This document shows, piece by piece, positions 22,804 to 34,951 of a stretch of 64,000 bases of DNA. The notes beneath the pieces are model-generated. The model made no database searches and was not told where the DNA came from. It saw only the letters and a program-made list of their open reading frames with translations. Location of the stretch: positions 34,973 through 98,972 of the forward strand of contig NZ_FOMJ01000010.1 in the NCBI RefSeq assembly GCF_900112605.1, written 5' to 3'. The first letter of the stretch is position 1. The number at the start of each line of letters is the position of its first letter. This stretch comes from Thiohalospira halophila DSM 15071 (GTDB lineage: Bacteria > Pseudomonadota > Gammaproteobacteria > Thiohalospirales > Thiohalospiraceae). The translations under genes and the position numbers were made by a program.

Positions 22804-23012
22804 CAGCCCCCCTCGCGTTCGCGGCGCCGGACCCACCAGGCGCGCCCCAGGACCCACAGGGCGGCGAGCAGCGAGAAGGCGGCCAGCCAGCCGGCCTGCG
22901 CTTCGGCGCCGGTAACCACCCGATGGATGACGAGCCAGGCCAGGGGAAGCAGGATGAGGATGAGACCGAGGTCGCGCTTGACGGCATTGAAGGGGCTGGG
23001 CGCCACTGTCAT
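22803..23012 (-). CDS. Small two-helix membrane protein, unknown function
   Basis: A 69-residue protein from the ATG at 23012 with two hydrophobic segments (about 14-32 and 38-56) and a strongly basic C-terminus with an RRREREGG end. Its stop overlaps the rlmE start by one base, so it is probably co-translated with rlmE. It is divergent from yhbY. I do not recognise a family with confidence. The longer frame to 23063 would begin within 3 bases of yhbY and is less likely. Confidence 0.7.
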   Translation of the reverse strand: MTVAPSPFNAVKRDLGLILILLPLAWLVIHRVVTGAEAQAGWLAAFSLLAALWVLGRAWWVRRREREGG

Positions 23013-23065
23013 GCCGCCGGAGCCGCGGGTTACACTATCTTTTTGCCTTCGGAGCCCCATCACCC

Positions 23066-23365
23066 ATGCCCCTGAATCCGCGCCAGCGCCAGTTCCTGCG
23101 CCGCCAGGCCCATCATCTCAAGCCGGTGGTCACCCTCGGCCAGGCCGGCCTCTCCGAGGCCGTGGCCGCCGAGGCGGATCGCGCCCTCACCGACCATGAA
23201 CTGATCAAGGTGCGCATCGCCGCCGGTGACCGCGACGCCCGCTCGGCGATGTCCAAGGAGCTGGCGCGGCTCACGGCGGCGGAGACGGTCCAGGTCCTCG
23301 GCCGGGTGGTCATCCTCTACCGCGCCCCGGCCGAGGGCGAGCCGAAGATCGCCCTGCCCCGGTAG
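23066..23365 (+). CDS. yhbY: Ribosome assembly RNA-binding protein YhbY
   Basis: YhbY is a CRM-domain (CRS1-YhbY) RNA-binding protein associated with 50S subunit precursors. The 99-residue protein begins with LNPRQRQFLRRQAHHLKPVV and contains the GxxG-like loop VTLGQAGLSEAV (about 24-35). The typical EVVQVLGRVVILYR-like strand lies near residue 80. It is divergent from rlmE and its partner, and convergent with greA, with stops 2 bases apart. Confidence 0.94.
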   Translation: MPLNPRQRQFLRRQAHHLKPVVTLGQAGLSEAVAAEADRALTDHELIKVRIAAGDRDARSAMSKELARLTAAETVQVLGRVVILYRAPAEGEPKIALPR

Positions 23366-23367
23366 CC

Positions 23368-23850
23368 TCACTCGTAGCGGACCTCGGCGATCTCGTATTC
23401 CTTCAGACCGCCGGGGGTCTCCACGCGGGCAATGTCGCCCTCCTCCTTGCCGATGAGGCCCCGGGCCACCGGGGAGGTGACGGAGATGAGGCCCGATTTG
23501 ATATCGGCCTCCTCGTCACCGACGATCTGGTAGGTAAACTCCTCGCCGGTGGCCTCGTCCACCAGGTCCACCGTGGCCCCGAAGACCACCTTGCCATCCG
23601 CCTTCACGGTGGTCGGGTCGATGATCTGGGCATCGGCGAGCTTGGATTCCAGCTCCTGGATCCGCCCCTCGATGAAGCCCTGCTGCTCGCGCGCGGCATG
23701 GTACTCGGCGTTCTCCTTGAGATCGCCGTGCTCGCGCGCCTCGGAAATGGCATCGATGACCTTGGGGCGGTCCTCGGTCTTGAGGCGATGCAGCTCCTCG
23801 CGCAGCTTTTCCGCGCCCCGCACCGTCAGCGGCATCTTCTGTTCGCTCAT
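23368..23850 (-). CDS. greA: Transcription elongation factor GreA
   Basis: GreA rescues backtracked RNA polymerase by stimulating cleavage of the transcript 3' end. The 160-residue protein has an N-terminal coiled coil (about 5-75) with the acidic tip around [15 protein letters not shown] (about 43-58), and a C-terminal FKBP-like domain with [14 protein letters not shown] (about 125-138). Its ATG overlaps the carB stop by 4 bases (ATGA). carAB-greA is a conserved gammaproteobacterial order. Confidence 0.97.
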   Translation of the reverse strand: MSEQKMPLTVRGAEKLREELHRLKTEDRPKVIDAISEAREHGDLKENAEYHAAREQQGFIEGRIQELESKLADAQIIDPTTVKADGKVVFGATVDLVDEATGEEFTYQIVGDEEADIKSGLISVTSPVARGLIGKEEGDIARVETPGGLKEYEIAEVRYE

Positions 23851-26800
23851 TGGGTCAGCTCCCTGTGCAGTCGCTGCATGCTGTTCACGTCGAAGGGGTC
23901 GTTCTGGTGGATGGCGATGGCCGTCGCCTCCGCCCCGGCCAGGGTGGTGGTATAGGTCACCTTGTGCATCAAGGCCTCGCGCCGGATCTCGTAGGAGTCG
24001 GCGATGGCCTGCTTGCCATCGGTGGTATTGATGATGAGGGCGATCTCGTCGTTCTTGATCATGTCGACGATGTGCGGCCGCCCCTCGGTCACCTTGTTCA
24101 CCACCTCACACTCCAGGCCGGCCGCGCGCAGGACCTCGGCGGTCCCGCCGGTAGCCACCACCTCGAAGCCGCTGGCCACCAGGCGCTCCACCACCGACGC
24201 GATACCGCCCTTGTCGGCGTCGCGGACGCTGACGAAGACCCGCCCCTCCCGGGGAAGGATGACGCCGGCGCCGAGCTGCGCCTTGGCGAAGGCCTCGCCG
24301 AAGGTACGGCCCACACCCATGACCTCGCCGGTGGACTTCATCTCCGGGCCCAGCAGGGGGTCCACGTTGCGGAACTTGATGAAGGGGAAGACCGCTTCCT
24401 TCACCGCGTAGTACTGGGGCACGACCTCGCCGTGGATCCCCTGGTCGGCCAGACTGCGGCCGGCCATGCAGCGCGCGGCGATACTCGCCAGCGGGCGGCC
24501 GGTGGCCTTGGCCACGAAGGGGATGGTCCGCGAGGCGCGCGGATTCACCTCCAGGATGAAGACGTTGTCCCCCTGGACCGCGAACTGGACGTTCATGAGC
24601 CCGACCACGGAGAGCCCCTGGGCGAGCTTGCGCGTCTCCCGGCGCAGTTCTTCCTGGAGTTCGGCGCTCAGATGGTACGGCGGCAGCGAGCAGGCGGAGT
24701 CGCCGGAGTGGACCCCGGCCTGCTCGATATGCTCCATGAGCCCGCCGATGACCACCTCCTCGCCGTCGCAGACGGCGTCGACGTCCACCTCGGTGGCGTC
24801 GTCCAGGAATCGATCCAGCAGCACCGGCGCCTCGTTGGAGACCTGGACCGCCGCGTCCATGTAGCGCTGCAGCTCTGCCTTATTGTAGACGATCTCCATG
24901 CCGCGCCCGCCCAGGACATAGGAGGGGCGGACCACCAGCGGGTAGCCGATCTCGTCGGCGAGCTTCTCCGCCTCCTTCTCGGTCCGCGCGGTCCGGTTGG
25001 GCGGCTGGCGCAGGTCCAGGTCGTCCAGCAGCTGCTGGAAGCGCTGGCGATCCTCGGCCAGGTCGATGGAGTCCGGCGCGGTGCCGATGATGGGGGCACC
25101 CGCGGCCTCCAGATCCCGGGCCAGCTTCAGCGGCGTCTGGCCGCCGTACTGGATGATGATCCCCTCGGGCTGCTCCAGGTGGACCAGCTCCAGGACATCC
25201 TCCAGGGTCAGCGGCTCGAAGTAGAGCCGGTCGGAGGTGTCGTAGTCCGTGGAGACGGTCTCCGGGTTGCAGTTGACCATGATGGTCTCGTACTCGTCCT
25301 CGCGCAGCGCCAGGCTGGCGTGGACGCAGCAGTAGTCGAACTCGATCCCCTGGCCGATACGGTTGGGGCCGCCGCCCAGGACCATGATCTTGGGCTTGTC
25401 CGTGGGCGCGGCCTCACAGGCGCGCTCGTAGGTGGAGTACATGTAGGCGGTGGTGGAGGCGAACTCCGCCGCGCAGGTATCCACCCGCTTGTAGACCGGT
25501 CGCAGCCCCAGGTCCTGGCGGCACTTGCGCACCGCCGACTCGCGCACGCCGGTGAGCGTCGCCAGGCGGCTGTCGGCGAAGCCCAGCCGCTTCAGGCGGC
25601 GCAGACGCGGCTCGTCCAGGGCATCGAAGCCCTGCTCGCGGACCTCTTCCTCCAGCTGCACCAGGGCCTGGATCTGCTCCAGGAACCAGGGGTCGATGCC
25701 GGTGGCCTCCTGGGCCTCCTCGCGGGTCATCCCGGCCCGGAAGCCGTCGGCGAGGTACCAGAGCCGGTTGCTGCCGGGGAAGCGGCACTCGTGCCGGATC
25801 CGCTCCAGGGCGTCGGCCTCGTCGATATCCACCCGCTCGGTGAGGCCGTCGGCACCCGTCTCCAGGCTGCGCAGCGCCTTCTGCAGCGACTCGGGGAAGG
25901 TCCGGCCGATGGCCATGGCCTCCCCCACCGCGCGCATCTGGGTGTTCAGGCGGTCGTCGGCCTGGGGGAACTTCTCGAAGGCGAAGCGCGGGATCTTGGT
26001 AACGACGTAATCCAGCGCCGGCTCGAAGGAGGCCGGGGTGAGCCGGCCGGTGATGTCGTTGCCCAGCTCGTCCAGGGTGTAGCCCACCGCGAGCTTCGCC
26101 GCGATCTTGGCGATGGGGAACCCGGTGGCCTTGGAGGCCAGCGCCGAGGAGCGCGACACCCGGGGATTCATCTCGATGACGATCATCCGGCCGGTCTTCG
26201 GGTCCACGGCGAACTGGACGTTGGAGCCGCCGGTATCCACGCCGATCTCCCGCAGCACCGCCAGGGAGGCGTCGCGCATCACCTGGTATTCCTTGTCGGT
26301 GAGCGTCTGCGCCGGGGCCACGGTGATGGAGTCGCCGGTGTGCACCCCCATGGGGTCGAGGTTCTCGATGGAGCAGACGATGATGCAGTTGTCCGCATGG
26401 TCGCGGACCACCTCCATCTCGTACTCCTTCCAGCCGAGGACCGACTCCTCGATGAGCAGTTCGTTGGTCGGCGAGAGCTCCAGGCCGTTCTCGCAGATCT
26501 CGACGAACTCCTCCTTGTTGTAGGCGATCCCGCCGCCGGAACCGCCCAGGGTGAAGGAGGGCCGAATGATGGCCGGGAAGCCGATGCGCGCCTGGACCTC
26601 CAGCGCCTCCTCCATGGAGTAGGCGACATCGGACTCCGGGACCTCCAGGCCGATACGGCGCATGGCCTGCCGGAACTGGTCGCGGTCCTCGGCCATGTCG
26701 ATGGCGTCCACCGAGGCGCCGATGAGTTCCACGCCGTACTGGCTCAGGACCCCCTGGTGGTTGAGGTCCAGGGCGCAGTTGAGCGCCGTCTGGCCACCCA

Positions 26801-27068
26801 TGGTGGGCAGCACGGCGTCGGGCCGTTCCTTCTCGATGATCCGGGCGACGGTGCGCCACTCCACCGGCTCGATGTAGGTGGCGTCGGCCATGTCCGGGTC
26901 GGTCATGATGGTGGCCGGGTTGGAGTTCACCAGGATGACCCGGTAGCCCTCCTCCCGCAGCGCCTTGCACGCCTGGGCGCCGGAGTAGTCGAACTCGCAC
27001 GCCTGGCCGATGATGATGGGGCCGGCGCCGATGACCAGGATGCTCTGAATGTCGGTACGTTTCGGCAT
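23847..27068 (-). CDS. carB: Carbamoyl-phosphate synthase large chain
   Basis: CarB makes carbamoyl phosphate from bicarbonate, ammonia (from CarA) and two ATP, for pyrimidines and arginine. The 1073-residue protein has two homologous ATP-grasp halves (about 1-400 and 555-935), a middle oligomerisation domain, and a C-terminal MGS-like allosteric domain (about 940-1073). Glycine-rich loops [10 protein letters not shown] and [10 protein letters not shown] mark the two ATP sites. The length is usual. The gene lies 15 bases after carA and overlaps greA. Confidence 0.98.
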   Translation of the reverse strand: MPKRTDIQSILVIGAGPIIIGQACEFDYSGAQACKALREEGYRVILVNSNPATIMTDPDMADATYIEPVEWRTVARIIEKERPDAVLPTMGGQTALNCALDLNHQGVLSQYGVELIGASVDAIDMAEDRDQFRQAMRRIGLEVPESDVAYSMEEALEVQARIGFPAIIRPSFTLGGSGGGIAYNKEEFVEICENGLELSPTNELLIEESVLGWKEYEMEVVRDHADNCIIVCSIENLDPMGVHTGDSITVAPAQTLTDKEYQVMRDASLAVLREIGVDTGGSNVQFAVDPKTGRMIVIEMNPRVSRSSALASKATGFPIAKIAAKLAVGYTLDELGNDITGRLTPASFEPALDYVVTKIPRFAFEKFPQADDRLNTQMRAVGEAMAIGRTFPESLQKALRSLETGADGLTERVDIDEADALERIRHECRFPGSNRLWYLADGFRAGMTREEAQEATGIDPWFLEQIQALVQLEEEVREQGFDALDEPRLRRLKRLGFADSRLATLTGVRESAVRKCRQDLGLRPVYKRVDTCAAEFASTTAYMYSTYERACEAAPTDKPKIMVLGGGPNRIGQGIEFDYCCVHASLALREDEYETIMVNCNPETVSTDYDTSDRLYFEPLTLEDVLELVHLEQPEGIIIQYGGQTPLKLARDLEAAGAPIIGTAPDSIDLAEDRQRFQQLLDDLDLRQPPNRTARTEKEAEKLADEIGYPLVVRPSYVLGGRGMEIVYNKAELQRYMDAAVQVSNEAPVLLDRFLDDATEVDVDAVCDGEEVVIGGLMEHIEQAGVHSGDSACSLPPYHLSAELQEELRRETRKLAQGLSVVGLMNVQFAVQGDNVFILEVNPRASRTIPFVAKATGRPLASIAARCMAGRSLADQGIHGEVVPQYYAVKEAVFPFIKFRNVDPLLGPEMKSTGEVMGVGRTFGEAFAKAQLGAGVILPREGRVFVSVRDADKGGIASVVERLVASGFEVVATGGTAEVLRAAGLECEVVNKVTEGRPHIVDMIKNDEIALIINTTDGKQAIADSYEIRREALMHKVTYTTTLAGAEATAIAIHQNDPFDVNSMQRLHRELTQ

Positions 27069-27083
27069 GGGGGTGGCGCTACC

Positions 27084-28232
27084 TCAGTGGGCACTCCGGG
27101 AAGCCTTCATGAGCTCCACGAAGTGGTCGAACAGGGGGCGGACATCATGGGGACCCGGGCTCGCCTCGGGGTGGCCCTGGAAGCTGAAGGCCGGGCAGTC
27201 GGTGCGCTCGATGCCCTGGAGGCTGCCGTCGAAGAGCGACCGATGGGTCGGCCGGAGATTCTCCGGCAGGCTCGCCTCGTCGATGGCGAAGCCGTGGTTC
27301 TGGCTGGTGATCATCACCCGGCCGGAGGCGATGTCCTGCACCGGGTGGTTGGCCCCGTGGTGGCCGAACTTCATCTTCTCCGAGCGCGCCCCGCTGGACA
27401 GCCCCAGCAACTGGTGGCCGAGACAGATCCCGAACAGCGGCACCCGCCGCTCGGTGAGTTCACGGATGGCGTCAATGGCATAGTCGCACGGCTCCGGGTC
27501 GCCGGGGCCATTGGAGAGCAGCACCCCGTCGGGCGCCAGTTCCATGACCTCCGACACCGGCATCCTCGCCGGCACCACGGTGACCCGGCAGCCGCTCTCG
27601 GCCAGCATGCGCAGGATGTTGCGCTTGATACCGTAGTCGTAGGCGACCACGTGCCAGGGGTAGTGCTCCTCGATGGGGTGGGGCGCCTCCGGATACCCCT
27701 CACCGTGGCGCCAGGCCTTCTGGACCCACTCGTAGGGGGTGTCCGTGGAGGCGACGGCGGCGAGGTCCATGCCGGAGAGGCCGGGGAACTCCCGGGCGGC
27801 CGCCACGGCGGCGGCCTCGTCCACCTCGCCGGCCATGAGGCAGCCGCGCTGGGCGCCCTTTTCCCGCAGCAGGCGGGTGAGCTCACGGGTGTCCACCTCG
27901 GCGATGGCCACGGTCCCGTGGCGGCGCAGGTAGTCACCGAGTTCTTCCCGGGAGCGGTAGTTGCTCGCCTCCAGGGGCAGGTCGCGGACGATGAGGCCGG
28001 CGGCCTGGATGCCGTCGGACTCCTCGTCGTCCTCGTTGACCCCGGTGTTGCCGATGTGGGGGTAGGTCAGTGTCACCAGCTGGCGCAGATAGGAGGGATC
28101 GGTGAGGATCTCCTGATAGCCGCTCATGGCGGTATTGAAGACCACCTCGCCGACGCTCCGGCCCTCGCTGCCGATGGCGACGCCGTGGAAGATCGTCCCG
28201 TCCTCCAGGGCGAGAATGGCAGGCTTTTCCAA
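27084..28232 (-). CDS. carA: Carbamoyl-phosphate synthase small chain
   Basis: CarA is the glutamine amidotransferase subunit that supplies ammonia to CarB. The start is assigned to TTG at 28232: a GGAGGG Shine-Dalgarno sequence lies 5 bases upstream and the protein then begins (M)[11 protein letters not shown], as in relatives; there is no ATG or GTG nearby. The 382-residue protein has the N-terminal CarA domain and a class I amidotransferase domain with the nucleophile in [10 protein letters not shown] (about 271) and a His/Glu pair in GHPEASPGP (about 355). Confidence 0.96.
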   Translation of the reverse strand: MEKPAILALEDGTIFHGVAIGSEGRSVGEVVFNTAMSGYQEILTDPSYLRQLVTLTYPHIGNTGVNEDDEESDGIQAAGLIVRDLPLEASNYRSREELGDYLRRHGTVAIAEVDTRELTRLLREKGAQRGCLMAGEVDEAAAVAAAREFPGLSGMDLAAVASTDTPYEWVQKAWRHGEGYPEAPHPIEEHYPWHVVAYDYGIKRNILRMLAESGCRVTVVPARMPVSEVMELAPDGVLLSNGPGDPEPCDYAIDAIRELTERRVPLFGICLGHQLLGLSSGARSEKMKFGHHGANHPVQDIASGRVMITSQNHGFAIDEASLPENLRPTHRSLFDGSLQGIERTDCPAFSFQGHPEASPGPHDVRPLFDHFVELMKASRSAH

Positions 28233-28259
28233 GGCAACCCTCCGGTCTGGACATGCAAA

Positions 28260-28288
28260 GCGGGAGCACCCCTCGGGGTGACTCCCGC
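28260..28288 (-). promoter_or_regulatory. Strong hairpin in the carA leader
   Basis: Between dapB and carA two nested inverted repeats (GCGGGAG/CTCCCGC outside, CACCCC/GGGGTG inside) form a 13-bp interrupted stem with a 2-base tip. On the minus strand it is followed by only three Ts. It ends 27 bases before the carA TTG. It may attenuate dapB readthrough or regulate carAB, which is commonly controlled by pyrimidines and arginine. Confidence 0.5.
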
Positions 28289-28370
28289 ACAACGTTCATC
28301 GTCGACTCGTGAATGGCGTCAGTTTAATGGACCCCCGCACAGGCCGACAAGCGCCCGATACCCCGGGTGG

Positions 28371-29198
<828 letters not shown>

Positions 29199-29726
29199 CT
29201 ACCAGGCGATATAGGCGTAGCCATCTTGCTGCAGCTCCATGAGTTCGGCGGCGCCGACCTGGACCACGCGGGCGAAGTCGACCATGTCGTCCTCGCCCCA
29301 GCCCAGGCCCTCCATGGTATTGCCGCAGGCGACGAAGTCCACGCCGTACTGGGAGAGGCTGGAGATCCGCTGCTGGATCTCCTCGCTCACCGGCCGTTCC
29401 GGCTCCTTCGCCAGGGTGTGGATACCCTCGGCGAAGGCGACCACGGCCACCTCCACGTTGTCCCCGTAGCGGCGGATCATCTCGCCCACGGAGAAGATGA
29501 CGTGGTCGTGGTAGTCGGGATCGGCCCGGTTGAGCTGGTAGACCACCTTGTGCTCGGCCGGGTCCCCGGGGAAGCGCATCTCGTCCGCCGATTCCTGGGC
29601 CCGCGCCCGGCCCCCGAGCAGCCAGCCGGCGGCGCCGGCGGCCAGGGCCCCCACACCGCCGAGCATGCGCCGTCGGCCGGAATCGACGGCCGGCGTCGTG
29701 GTTTCCGTCTCGCCTCTGCGTTCCAT
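29199..29726 (-). CDS. Tat-exported DsrE family protein
   Basis: A 175-residue protein starting at ATG 29726, which has an AGAGGGG sequence 8 bases upstream. The N-terminus has a twin-arginine signal: GRRRMLGG followed by an Ala/Gly-rich hydrophobic stretch and ARAQ as a likely cleavage site (about 43). The mature part has a DsrE/YchN-like fold pattern with the single conserved cysteine in FVACGNTM (about residue 126), the position that carries persulfide in DsrE-type sulfur carriers. It sits between dnaJ and dapB, an unusual insertion into a conserved neighbourhood. A periplasmic role in sulfur metabolism is an inference. Confidence 0.8.
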   Translation of the reverse strand: MERRGETETTTPAVDSGRRRMLGGVGALAAGAAGWLLGGRARAQESADEMRFPGDPAEHKVVYQLNRADPDYHDHVIFSVGEMIRRYGDNVEVAVVAFAEGIHTLAKEPERPVSEEIQQRISSLSQYGVDFVACGNTMEGLGWGEDDMVDFARVVQVGAAELMELQQDGYAYIAW

Positions 29727-29763
29727 ATCGCTACCCCTCTGGCTGTGGCCGTTCACCTACCGC

Positions 29764-30918
29764 CTACGACTTCAGGCTATCGAAGAAGTTCTTCACCCCG
29801 TCCAGCCAGGAATGGGCGCGCGGCCGGTGGGTGGCGCGATCCTGATGGAGGGATTCCTCCAGCTCCTCCAGGAGTTCGCGCTGGCGCTCGTTGAGCTTCA
29901 CCGGCGTCTCCACCACCACGCGGCAGACCAGATCGCCGGCGTCGCCGCCGCGCACCGACTGGACCCCCTTGCCGCGCAGGCGGAAGGCCTTGCCGGTCTG
30001 GGTCTCCGCCGGGACCTTCACCGAGGCCTTGCCCTCCAGCGTCGGCACCTCCAGCTCGCCGCCCAGGGCGGCGGTGGCGAAGGAGATGGGCACCTCGCAG
30101 TGGAGGTCGTTGCCCTCGCGCCGGAAGATGGAGTGGGGCTTGACCTGGATGTGGACATAGAGGTCGCCGGCCGGTCCGCCGTTCTCGCCGGGCTCGCCCT
30201 CGCCGGCGAGCCGGATGCGGTCGCCGGTATCGACGCCGGCGGGCACCTTCACCGAGAGGGTGCGCTCCTCTTCCACCCGGCCCTGGCCGTGGCAGTCGGG
30301 GCAGGGGTCGGTGACCACCTGGCCCTGGCCATGGCACTGCGGGCAGGGCTGCTGGATGGTAAAGAAGCCCTGCTGCATCCGCACCTGGCCCTGACCGTGG
30401 CAGGTGGGGCACTCCTGGGGCTTGCTGCCGGGCCTGGCCCCGGAACCCTCGCAGGTCTCGCAAGCCTTGGCGGCCGGGAAGCGGATCTTCACCGTGGTCC
30501 CGGCGACGGCGTCCTCCAGGTCCAGGGAGAGGTTGTAGCGCAGGTCGGCGCCGCGGAAGACCTGCGGCCCGCCGCGGCGACCACCGCCGCCCCCGCCGAA
30601 GATGTCCCCGAAGATATCGCCGAAGATGTCGTTGAAGCCGCCGGCCCCGCCGCCGAAGCCACCGAAGCCGCCGCCTCCGCCCATGCCGCCGCCTTCCACG
30701 CCGGCGTGGCCGAACTGGTCGTAGGCGGCCCGCTTCTGGGAGTCGCTGAGGACGTCGTAGGCCTCCCGGGCCTCCTTGAAGAGGCGATCGGCCTCCTCGT
30801 CATCCGGATTGCGGTCCGGATGGTACTTCATGGCCATGCGCTTGAAGGCCTTCTTGATCTCGGCCTCGCTGGCATTCTTCTGGATGCCGAGGATCTCGTA
30901 GTAGTCGCGTTTTGCCAT
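29764..30918 (-). CDS. dnaJ: Chaperone protein DnaJ
   Basis: DnaJ stimulates the DnaK ATPase and delivers unfolded clients. The 384-residue protein has the J domain with the HPD motif (about 33-35), a Gly/Phe-rich linker (about 75-115) and four CxxCxGxG zinc repeats (about 147-220). The C-terminal substrate-binding domains follow. It lies 116 bases after dnaK, separated by a hairpin. The length is normal. Confidence 0.98.
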   Translation of the reverse strand: MAKRDYYEILGIQKNASEAEIKKAFKRMAMKYHPDRNPDDEEADRLFKEAREAYDVLSDSQKRAAYDQFGHAGVEGGGMGGGGGFGGFGGGAGGFNDIFGDIFGDIFGGGGGGRRGGPQVFRGADLRYNLSLDLEDAVAGTTVKIRFPAAKACETCEGSGARPGSKPQECPTCHGQGQVRMQQGFFTIQQPCPQCHGQGQVVTDPCPDCHGQGRVEEERTLSVKVPAGVDTGDRIRLAGEGEPGENGGPAGDLYVHIQVKPHSIFRREGNDLHCEVPISFATAALGGELEVPTLEGKASVKVPAETQTGKAFRLRGKGVQSVRGGDAGDLVCRVVVETPVKLNERQRELLEELEESLHQDRATHRPRAHSWLDGVKNFFDSLKS

Positions 30919-30977
30919 GATCCCTTCGCTGTTCGGGCACCGCTCGCGGTGCGTTTACCAAGGTCCCGACGTGCAAA

Positions 30978-31003
30978 GACAGGCGAGGTCGCCCCCGCCT
31001 GTC
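30978..31003 (-). terminator. Intercistronic hairpin between dnaK and dnaJ
   Basis: GACAGGCG (30978-30985) pairs with CGCCTGTC (30996-31003) around a 10-base loop, followed on the minus strand by TTTGCA. This is a weak terminator or attenuator that could reduce dnaJ expression relative to dnaK. Confidence 0.5.
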
Positions 31004-31034
31004 GGACCGTCGGCCGGACCGCTACCTTCGCGGT

Positions 31035-32966
<1,932 letters not shown>

Positions 32967-33026
32967 TGTCTTGACTCCGATTCTGATTCGCGTGAATTCG
33001 TCGATGCTGCGTGAATCTTGACTCTC

Positions 33027-33055
33027 AGGTGGGGCGCCCTGCCTCCCCTTTCAAG
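33027..33055 (-). promoter_or_regulatory. Sigma-32 heat-shock promoter of dnaK
   Basis: On the minus strand CTTGAAA (33055-33049) and CCCCACCT (33034-33027) are 14 bases apart, closely matching the RpoH consensus CTTGAAA-N13-15-CCCCATNT. It begins about 10 bases after the grpE stop and directs transcription into dnaK. Confidence 0.8.
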
Positions 33056-33064
33056 GGGCTCCGC

Positions 33065-33661
33065 TCAGGAGTCGGCCGGCGCCTTGGCCACCATGACCAT
33101 GGCCGGCCGCAGGAGCCGGTCATTGAGGAGGTAGCCCTTCTGCATCACGGCGGTCACCCCGTTGGGCGCCACCTCGGTGGATTCCTGGGTGGACATGGCC
33201 TGATGCCGCTCCGGGTCCAGCGTGTCGCCGATGGCCGGCTCCACCGGCTGGATCCCGAACTTCTCCACCGCCGAGCGCAGCTGCTTGAGGGTCAGCTCCA
33301 TGCCCTCGCGGGTCTTGGCGGCCACATCGCTGCCGCCGTCATCGTCCGGGATGCTGGCCAGGCCCATCTCCAGGCTGTCGATGACCGGCAGGAGTTCGTT
33401 GGCGAACTTCTCCAGGCCGTACTTGTGGGCGTTCTCCAGCTCCTTCTCGTGGCGGCGCCGGAGGTTCTCCATCTCCGCGTGGGCCCGGAGGTAGTGGTTC
33501 CAGTTCTCGTCCGCCTTGGCGCGCAGGTCCTCCAGGAGCGCCTCGGGGTGCTCCTCCAGATGGGCCTCGGAGTCCTCTTCCAGGGGGGCCTCGCCCTGCT
33601 CGCCGGTCACCTCTTGGGTCGGCTCTTCCGCCGGTTGCTGCTCGTCGTCTCGTTCCGCCAT
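33065..33661 (-). CDS. grpE: Nucleotide exchange factor GrpE
   Basis: GrpE releases ADP from DnaK and acts as a thermosensor. The 198-residue protein has a very acidic N-terminal tail (about 1-45), a long dimerising coiled coil (about 45-100) that includes [14 protein letters not shown], and a C-terminal beta-wing with the [20 protein letters not shown] block (about 167-186). It lies between hrcA and dnaK and has its own sigma-32 promoter upstream. Confidence 0.97.
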   Translation of the reverse strand: MAERDDEQQPAEEPTQEVTGEQGEAPLEEDSEAHLEEHPEALLEDLRAKADENWNHYLRAHAEMENLRRRHEKELENAHKYGLEKFANELLPVIDSLEMGLASIPDDDGGSDVAAKTREGMELTLKQLRSAVEKFGIQPVEPAIGDTLDPERHQAMSTQESTEVAPNGVTAVMQKGYLLNDRLLRPAMVMVAKAPADS

Positions 33662-33725
33662 GGGTCTCTCTTGTCCGTTTTCTGGATTAAAGCCGGGGCG
33701 CGCAACGGCGCCGATTCCCTCGCCT

Positions 33726-33753
33726 ATGTGGGGTTCTTTGGCCGCGTTTCAAG
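33726..33753 (-). promoter_or_regulatory. Sigma-32 heat-shock promoter of grpE
   Basis: CTTGAAA (33753-33747) and CCCCACAT (33733-33726) on the minus strand are separated by 13 bases, an almost perfect RpoH promoter. It starts about 7 bases beyond the hrcA stop and reads into grpE-dnaK-dnaJ. Confidence 0.85.
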
Positions 33754-33759
33754 GAGGGG

Positions 33760-34812
33760 TCACGTACCCCGGTTCAGGGCGGCCCCGAGCAGCCGGGCCG
33801 TTACGTCCACCACCGGGATCACGCGGTCGTACGCCATCCGGGTGGGCCCGATGACACCGAGTACCCCCAGGGTGCGGCCGTCGGCGCCGTAGGGGGCAGT
33901 GACCACCGAGAGGTCCTCGAAGACCTCGTAGCCGGACTCCTCGCCGATGAAGATCTGGACGCCGTCGGCCACCGAGGCGCGATCCAGCAGGTCCATGATG
34001 TCGCGCTTGCGGGAGAAGGTCTGGAAGAGTTCCCGGAGCTTGTCGGTATCCGCCATCTCCTCGTAGTCCAGGAGGTTGAACTCCCCCTCCATGACGTAAT
34101 CACCGCTCTCCTCCTCCGGATCCGCGGCGAAGGCCTTCTCCGCCATCTGGATGGCGGTGACCATGAGCCGGTTGGCCGAATCCCGGGCCTGGCGCATCTC
34201 GCGCAGCAGGCCGGCGCGGATATCATGGAGGTTGCGCCCGGCGAAGTGGTGGTTGAGGTAGTTGGCCGCCTCCTGCAGCTCCGACTCGGAGAAGGCGCGC
34301 TCGGTATGGATGATCCGGTTCTGGACGTCGCGCTCGTTGATCACCCAGATGACCAGCACCCGCTCGTCATCCAGGCGCAGGAATTCGATGTGCCGGAAGG
34401 CCGCCTGCTCCTGGCGCGGGAGCACCACTACCCCCGCCATCCGGGTGATGGAGGAGAGCAGGGACGAGGCGTGGGAGTAGAGCTCCGGCGTGGTCGTATC
34501 CGGGTCGAGCTGGTCACTGAGGCTGTCCAGCTCGCCCTCGTCCAGGGAGCCGACGGTGAGCATACTATCCACGAAGAGCCGGTAACCCCGCGCGGTAGGG
34601 ATGCGCCCGGCGGAGGTATGGGGCGAGCGCACCAGCCCCATCTCCTCCAGGTCGGCCATGATGTTGCGGATGGTCGCGGGGCTGACGTTGAGCCCCGAGG
34701 CCCGGGACAGGGCGCGCGACCCCTGGGGCTGACCCTCATTGATATGCCGCTCGACCAGGGTCTTGAGCAGGGTCAGGGCTCGCTCGCTGAGGTTGTGGGT
34801 CTCGTCGGTCAC
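33760..34812 (-). CDS. hrcA: Heat-inducible transcription repressor HrcA
   Basis: HrcA represses heat-shock genes by binding CIRCE operators and is released when GroEL is titrated. The 350-residue protein has an N-terminal winged helix (about 5-75) including NVSPATIRNIMADLEEMGL and the HTSAGRIPT segment, followed by a GAF-like domain and a dimerisation domain. The GTG at 34812 is preferred over an ATG at 34842, because the latter falls inside the CIRCE operator and transcription starts near 34859. Confidence 0.94.
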   Translation of the reverse strand: MTDETHNLSERALTLLKTLVERHINEGQPQGSRALSRASGLNVSPATIRNIMADLEEMGLVRSPHTSAGRIPTARGYRLFVDSMLTVGSLDEGELDSLSDQLDPDTTTPELYSHASSLLSSITRMAGVVVLPRQEQAAFRHIEFLRLDDERVLVIWVINERDVQNRIIHTERAFSESELQEAANYLNHHFAGRNLHDIRAGLLREMRQARDSANRLMVTAIQMAEKAFAADPEEESGDYVMEGEFNLLDYEEMADTDKLRELFQTFSRKRDIMDLLDRASVADGVQIFIGEESGYEVFEDLSVVTAPYGADGRTLGVLGVIGPTRMAYDRVIPVVDVTARLLGAALNRGT

Positions 34813-34835
34813 GGTCTCTCGTCGGCGTCCGCCCT

Positions 34836-34862
34836 CTGGCACTCACCCATCGCGAGTGCTAA
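34836..34862. promoter_or_regulatory. CIRCE operator (HrcA binding site)
   Basis: The inverted repeat CTGGCACTC-N9-GAGTGCTAA differs from the CIRCE consensus TTAGCACTC-N9-GAGTGCTAA at two positions in one arm. It covers the predicted transcription start of hrcA, so it would autoregulate hrcA and the readthrough into grpE-dnaK-dnaJ. Confidence 0.92.
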
Positions 34863-34865
34863 CGA

Positions 34866-34894
34866 ACGCTATCAGCGCCCCGCACGCCCGTCAA
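34866..34894 (-). promoter_or_regulatory. Sigma-70 promoter of hrcA
   Basis: TTGACG (34894-34889) and TAGCGT (34871-34866) on the minus strand have a 17-base spacer. The start point falls inside CIRCE, the expected geometry for HrcA repression. Confidence 0.6.
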
Positions 34895-34901
34895 GCCGGG
34901 C

Positions 34902-34930
34902 TTGGTGGCCTCCCCGGCCCGTGCTAATTT
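34902..34930 (+). promoter_or_regulatory. Possible promoter of nadK-recN
   Basis: TTGGTG and TAATTT lie 17 bases apart just before a strong AAGGAGG ribosome site (34938-34944) for nadK. The match is modest. If real, it is back-to-back with the hrcA promoter. Confidence 0.3.
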
Positions 34931-34951
34931 CCCTGCAAGGAGGGAATCCCA

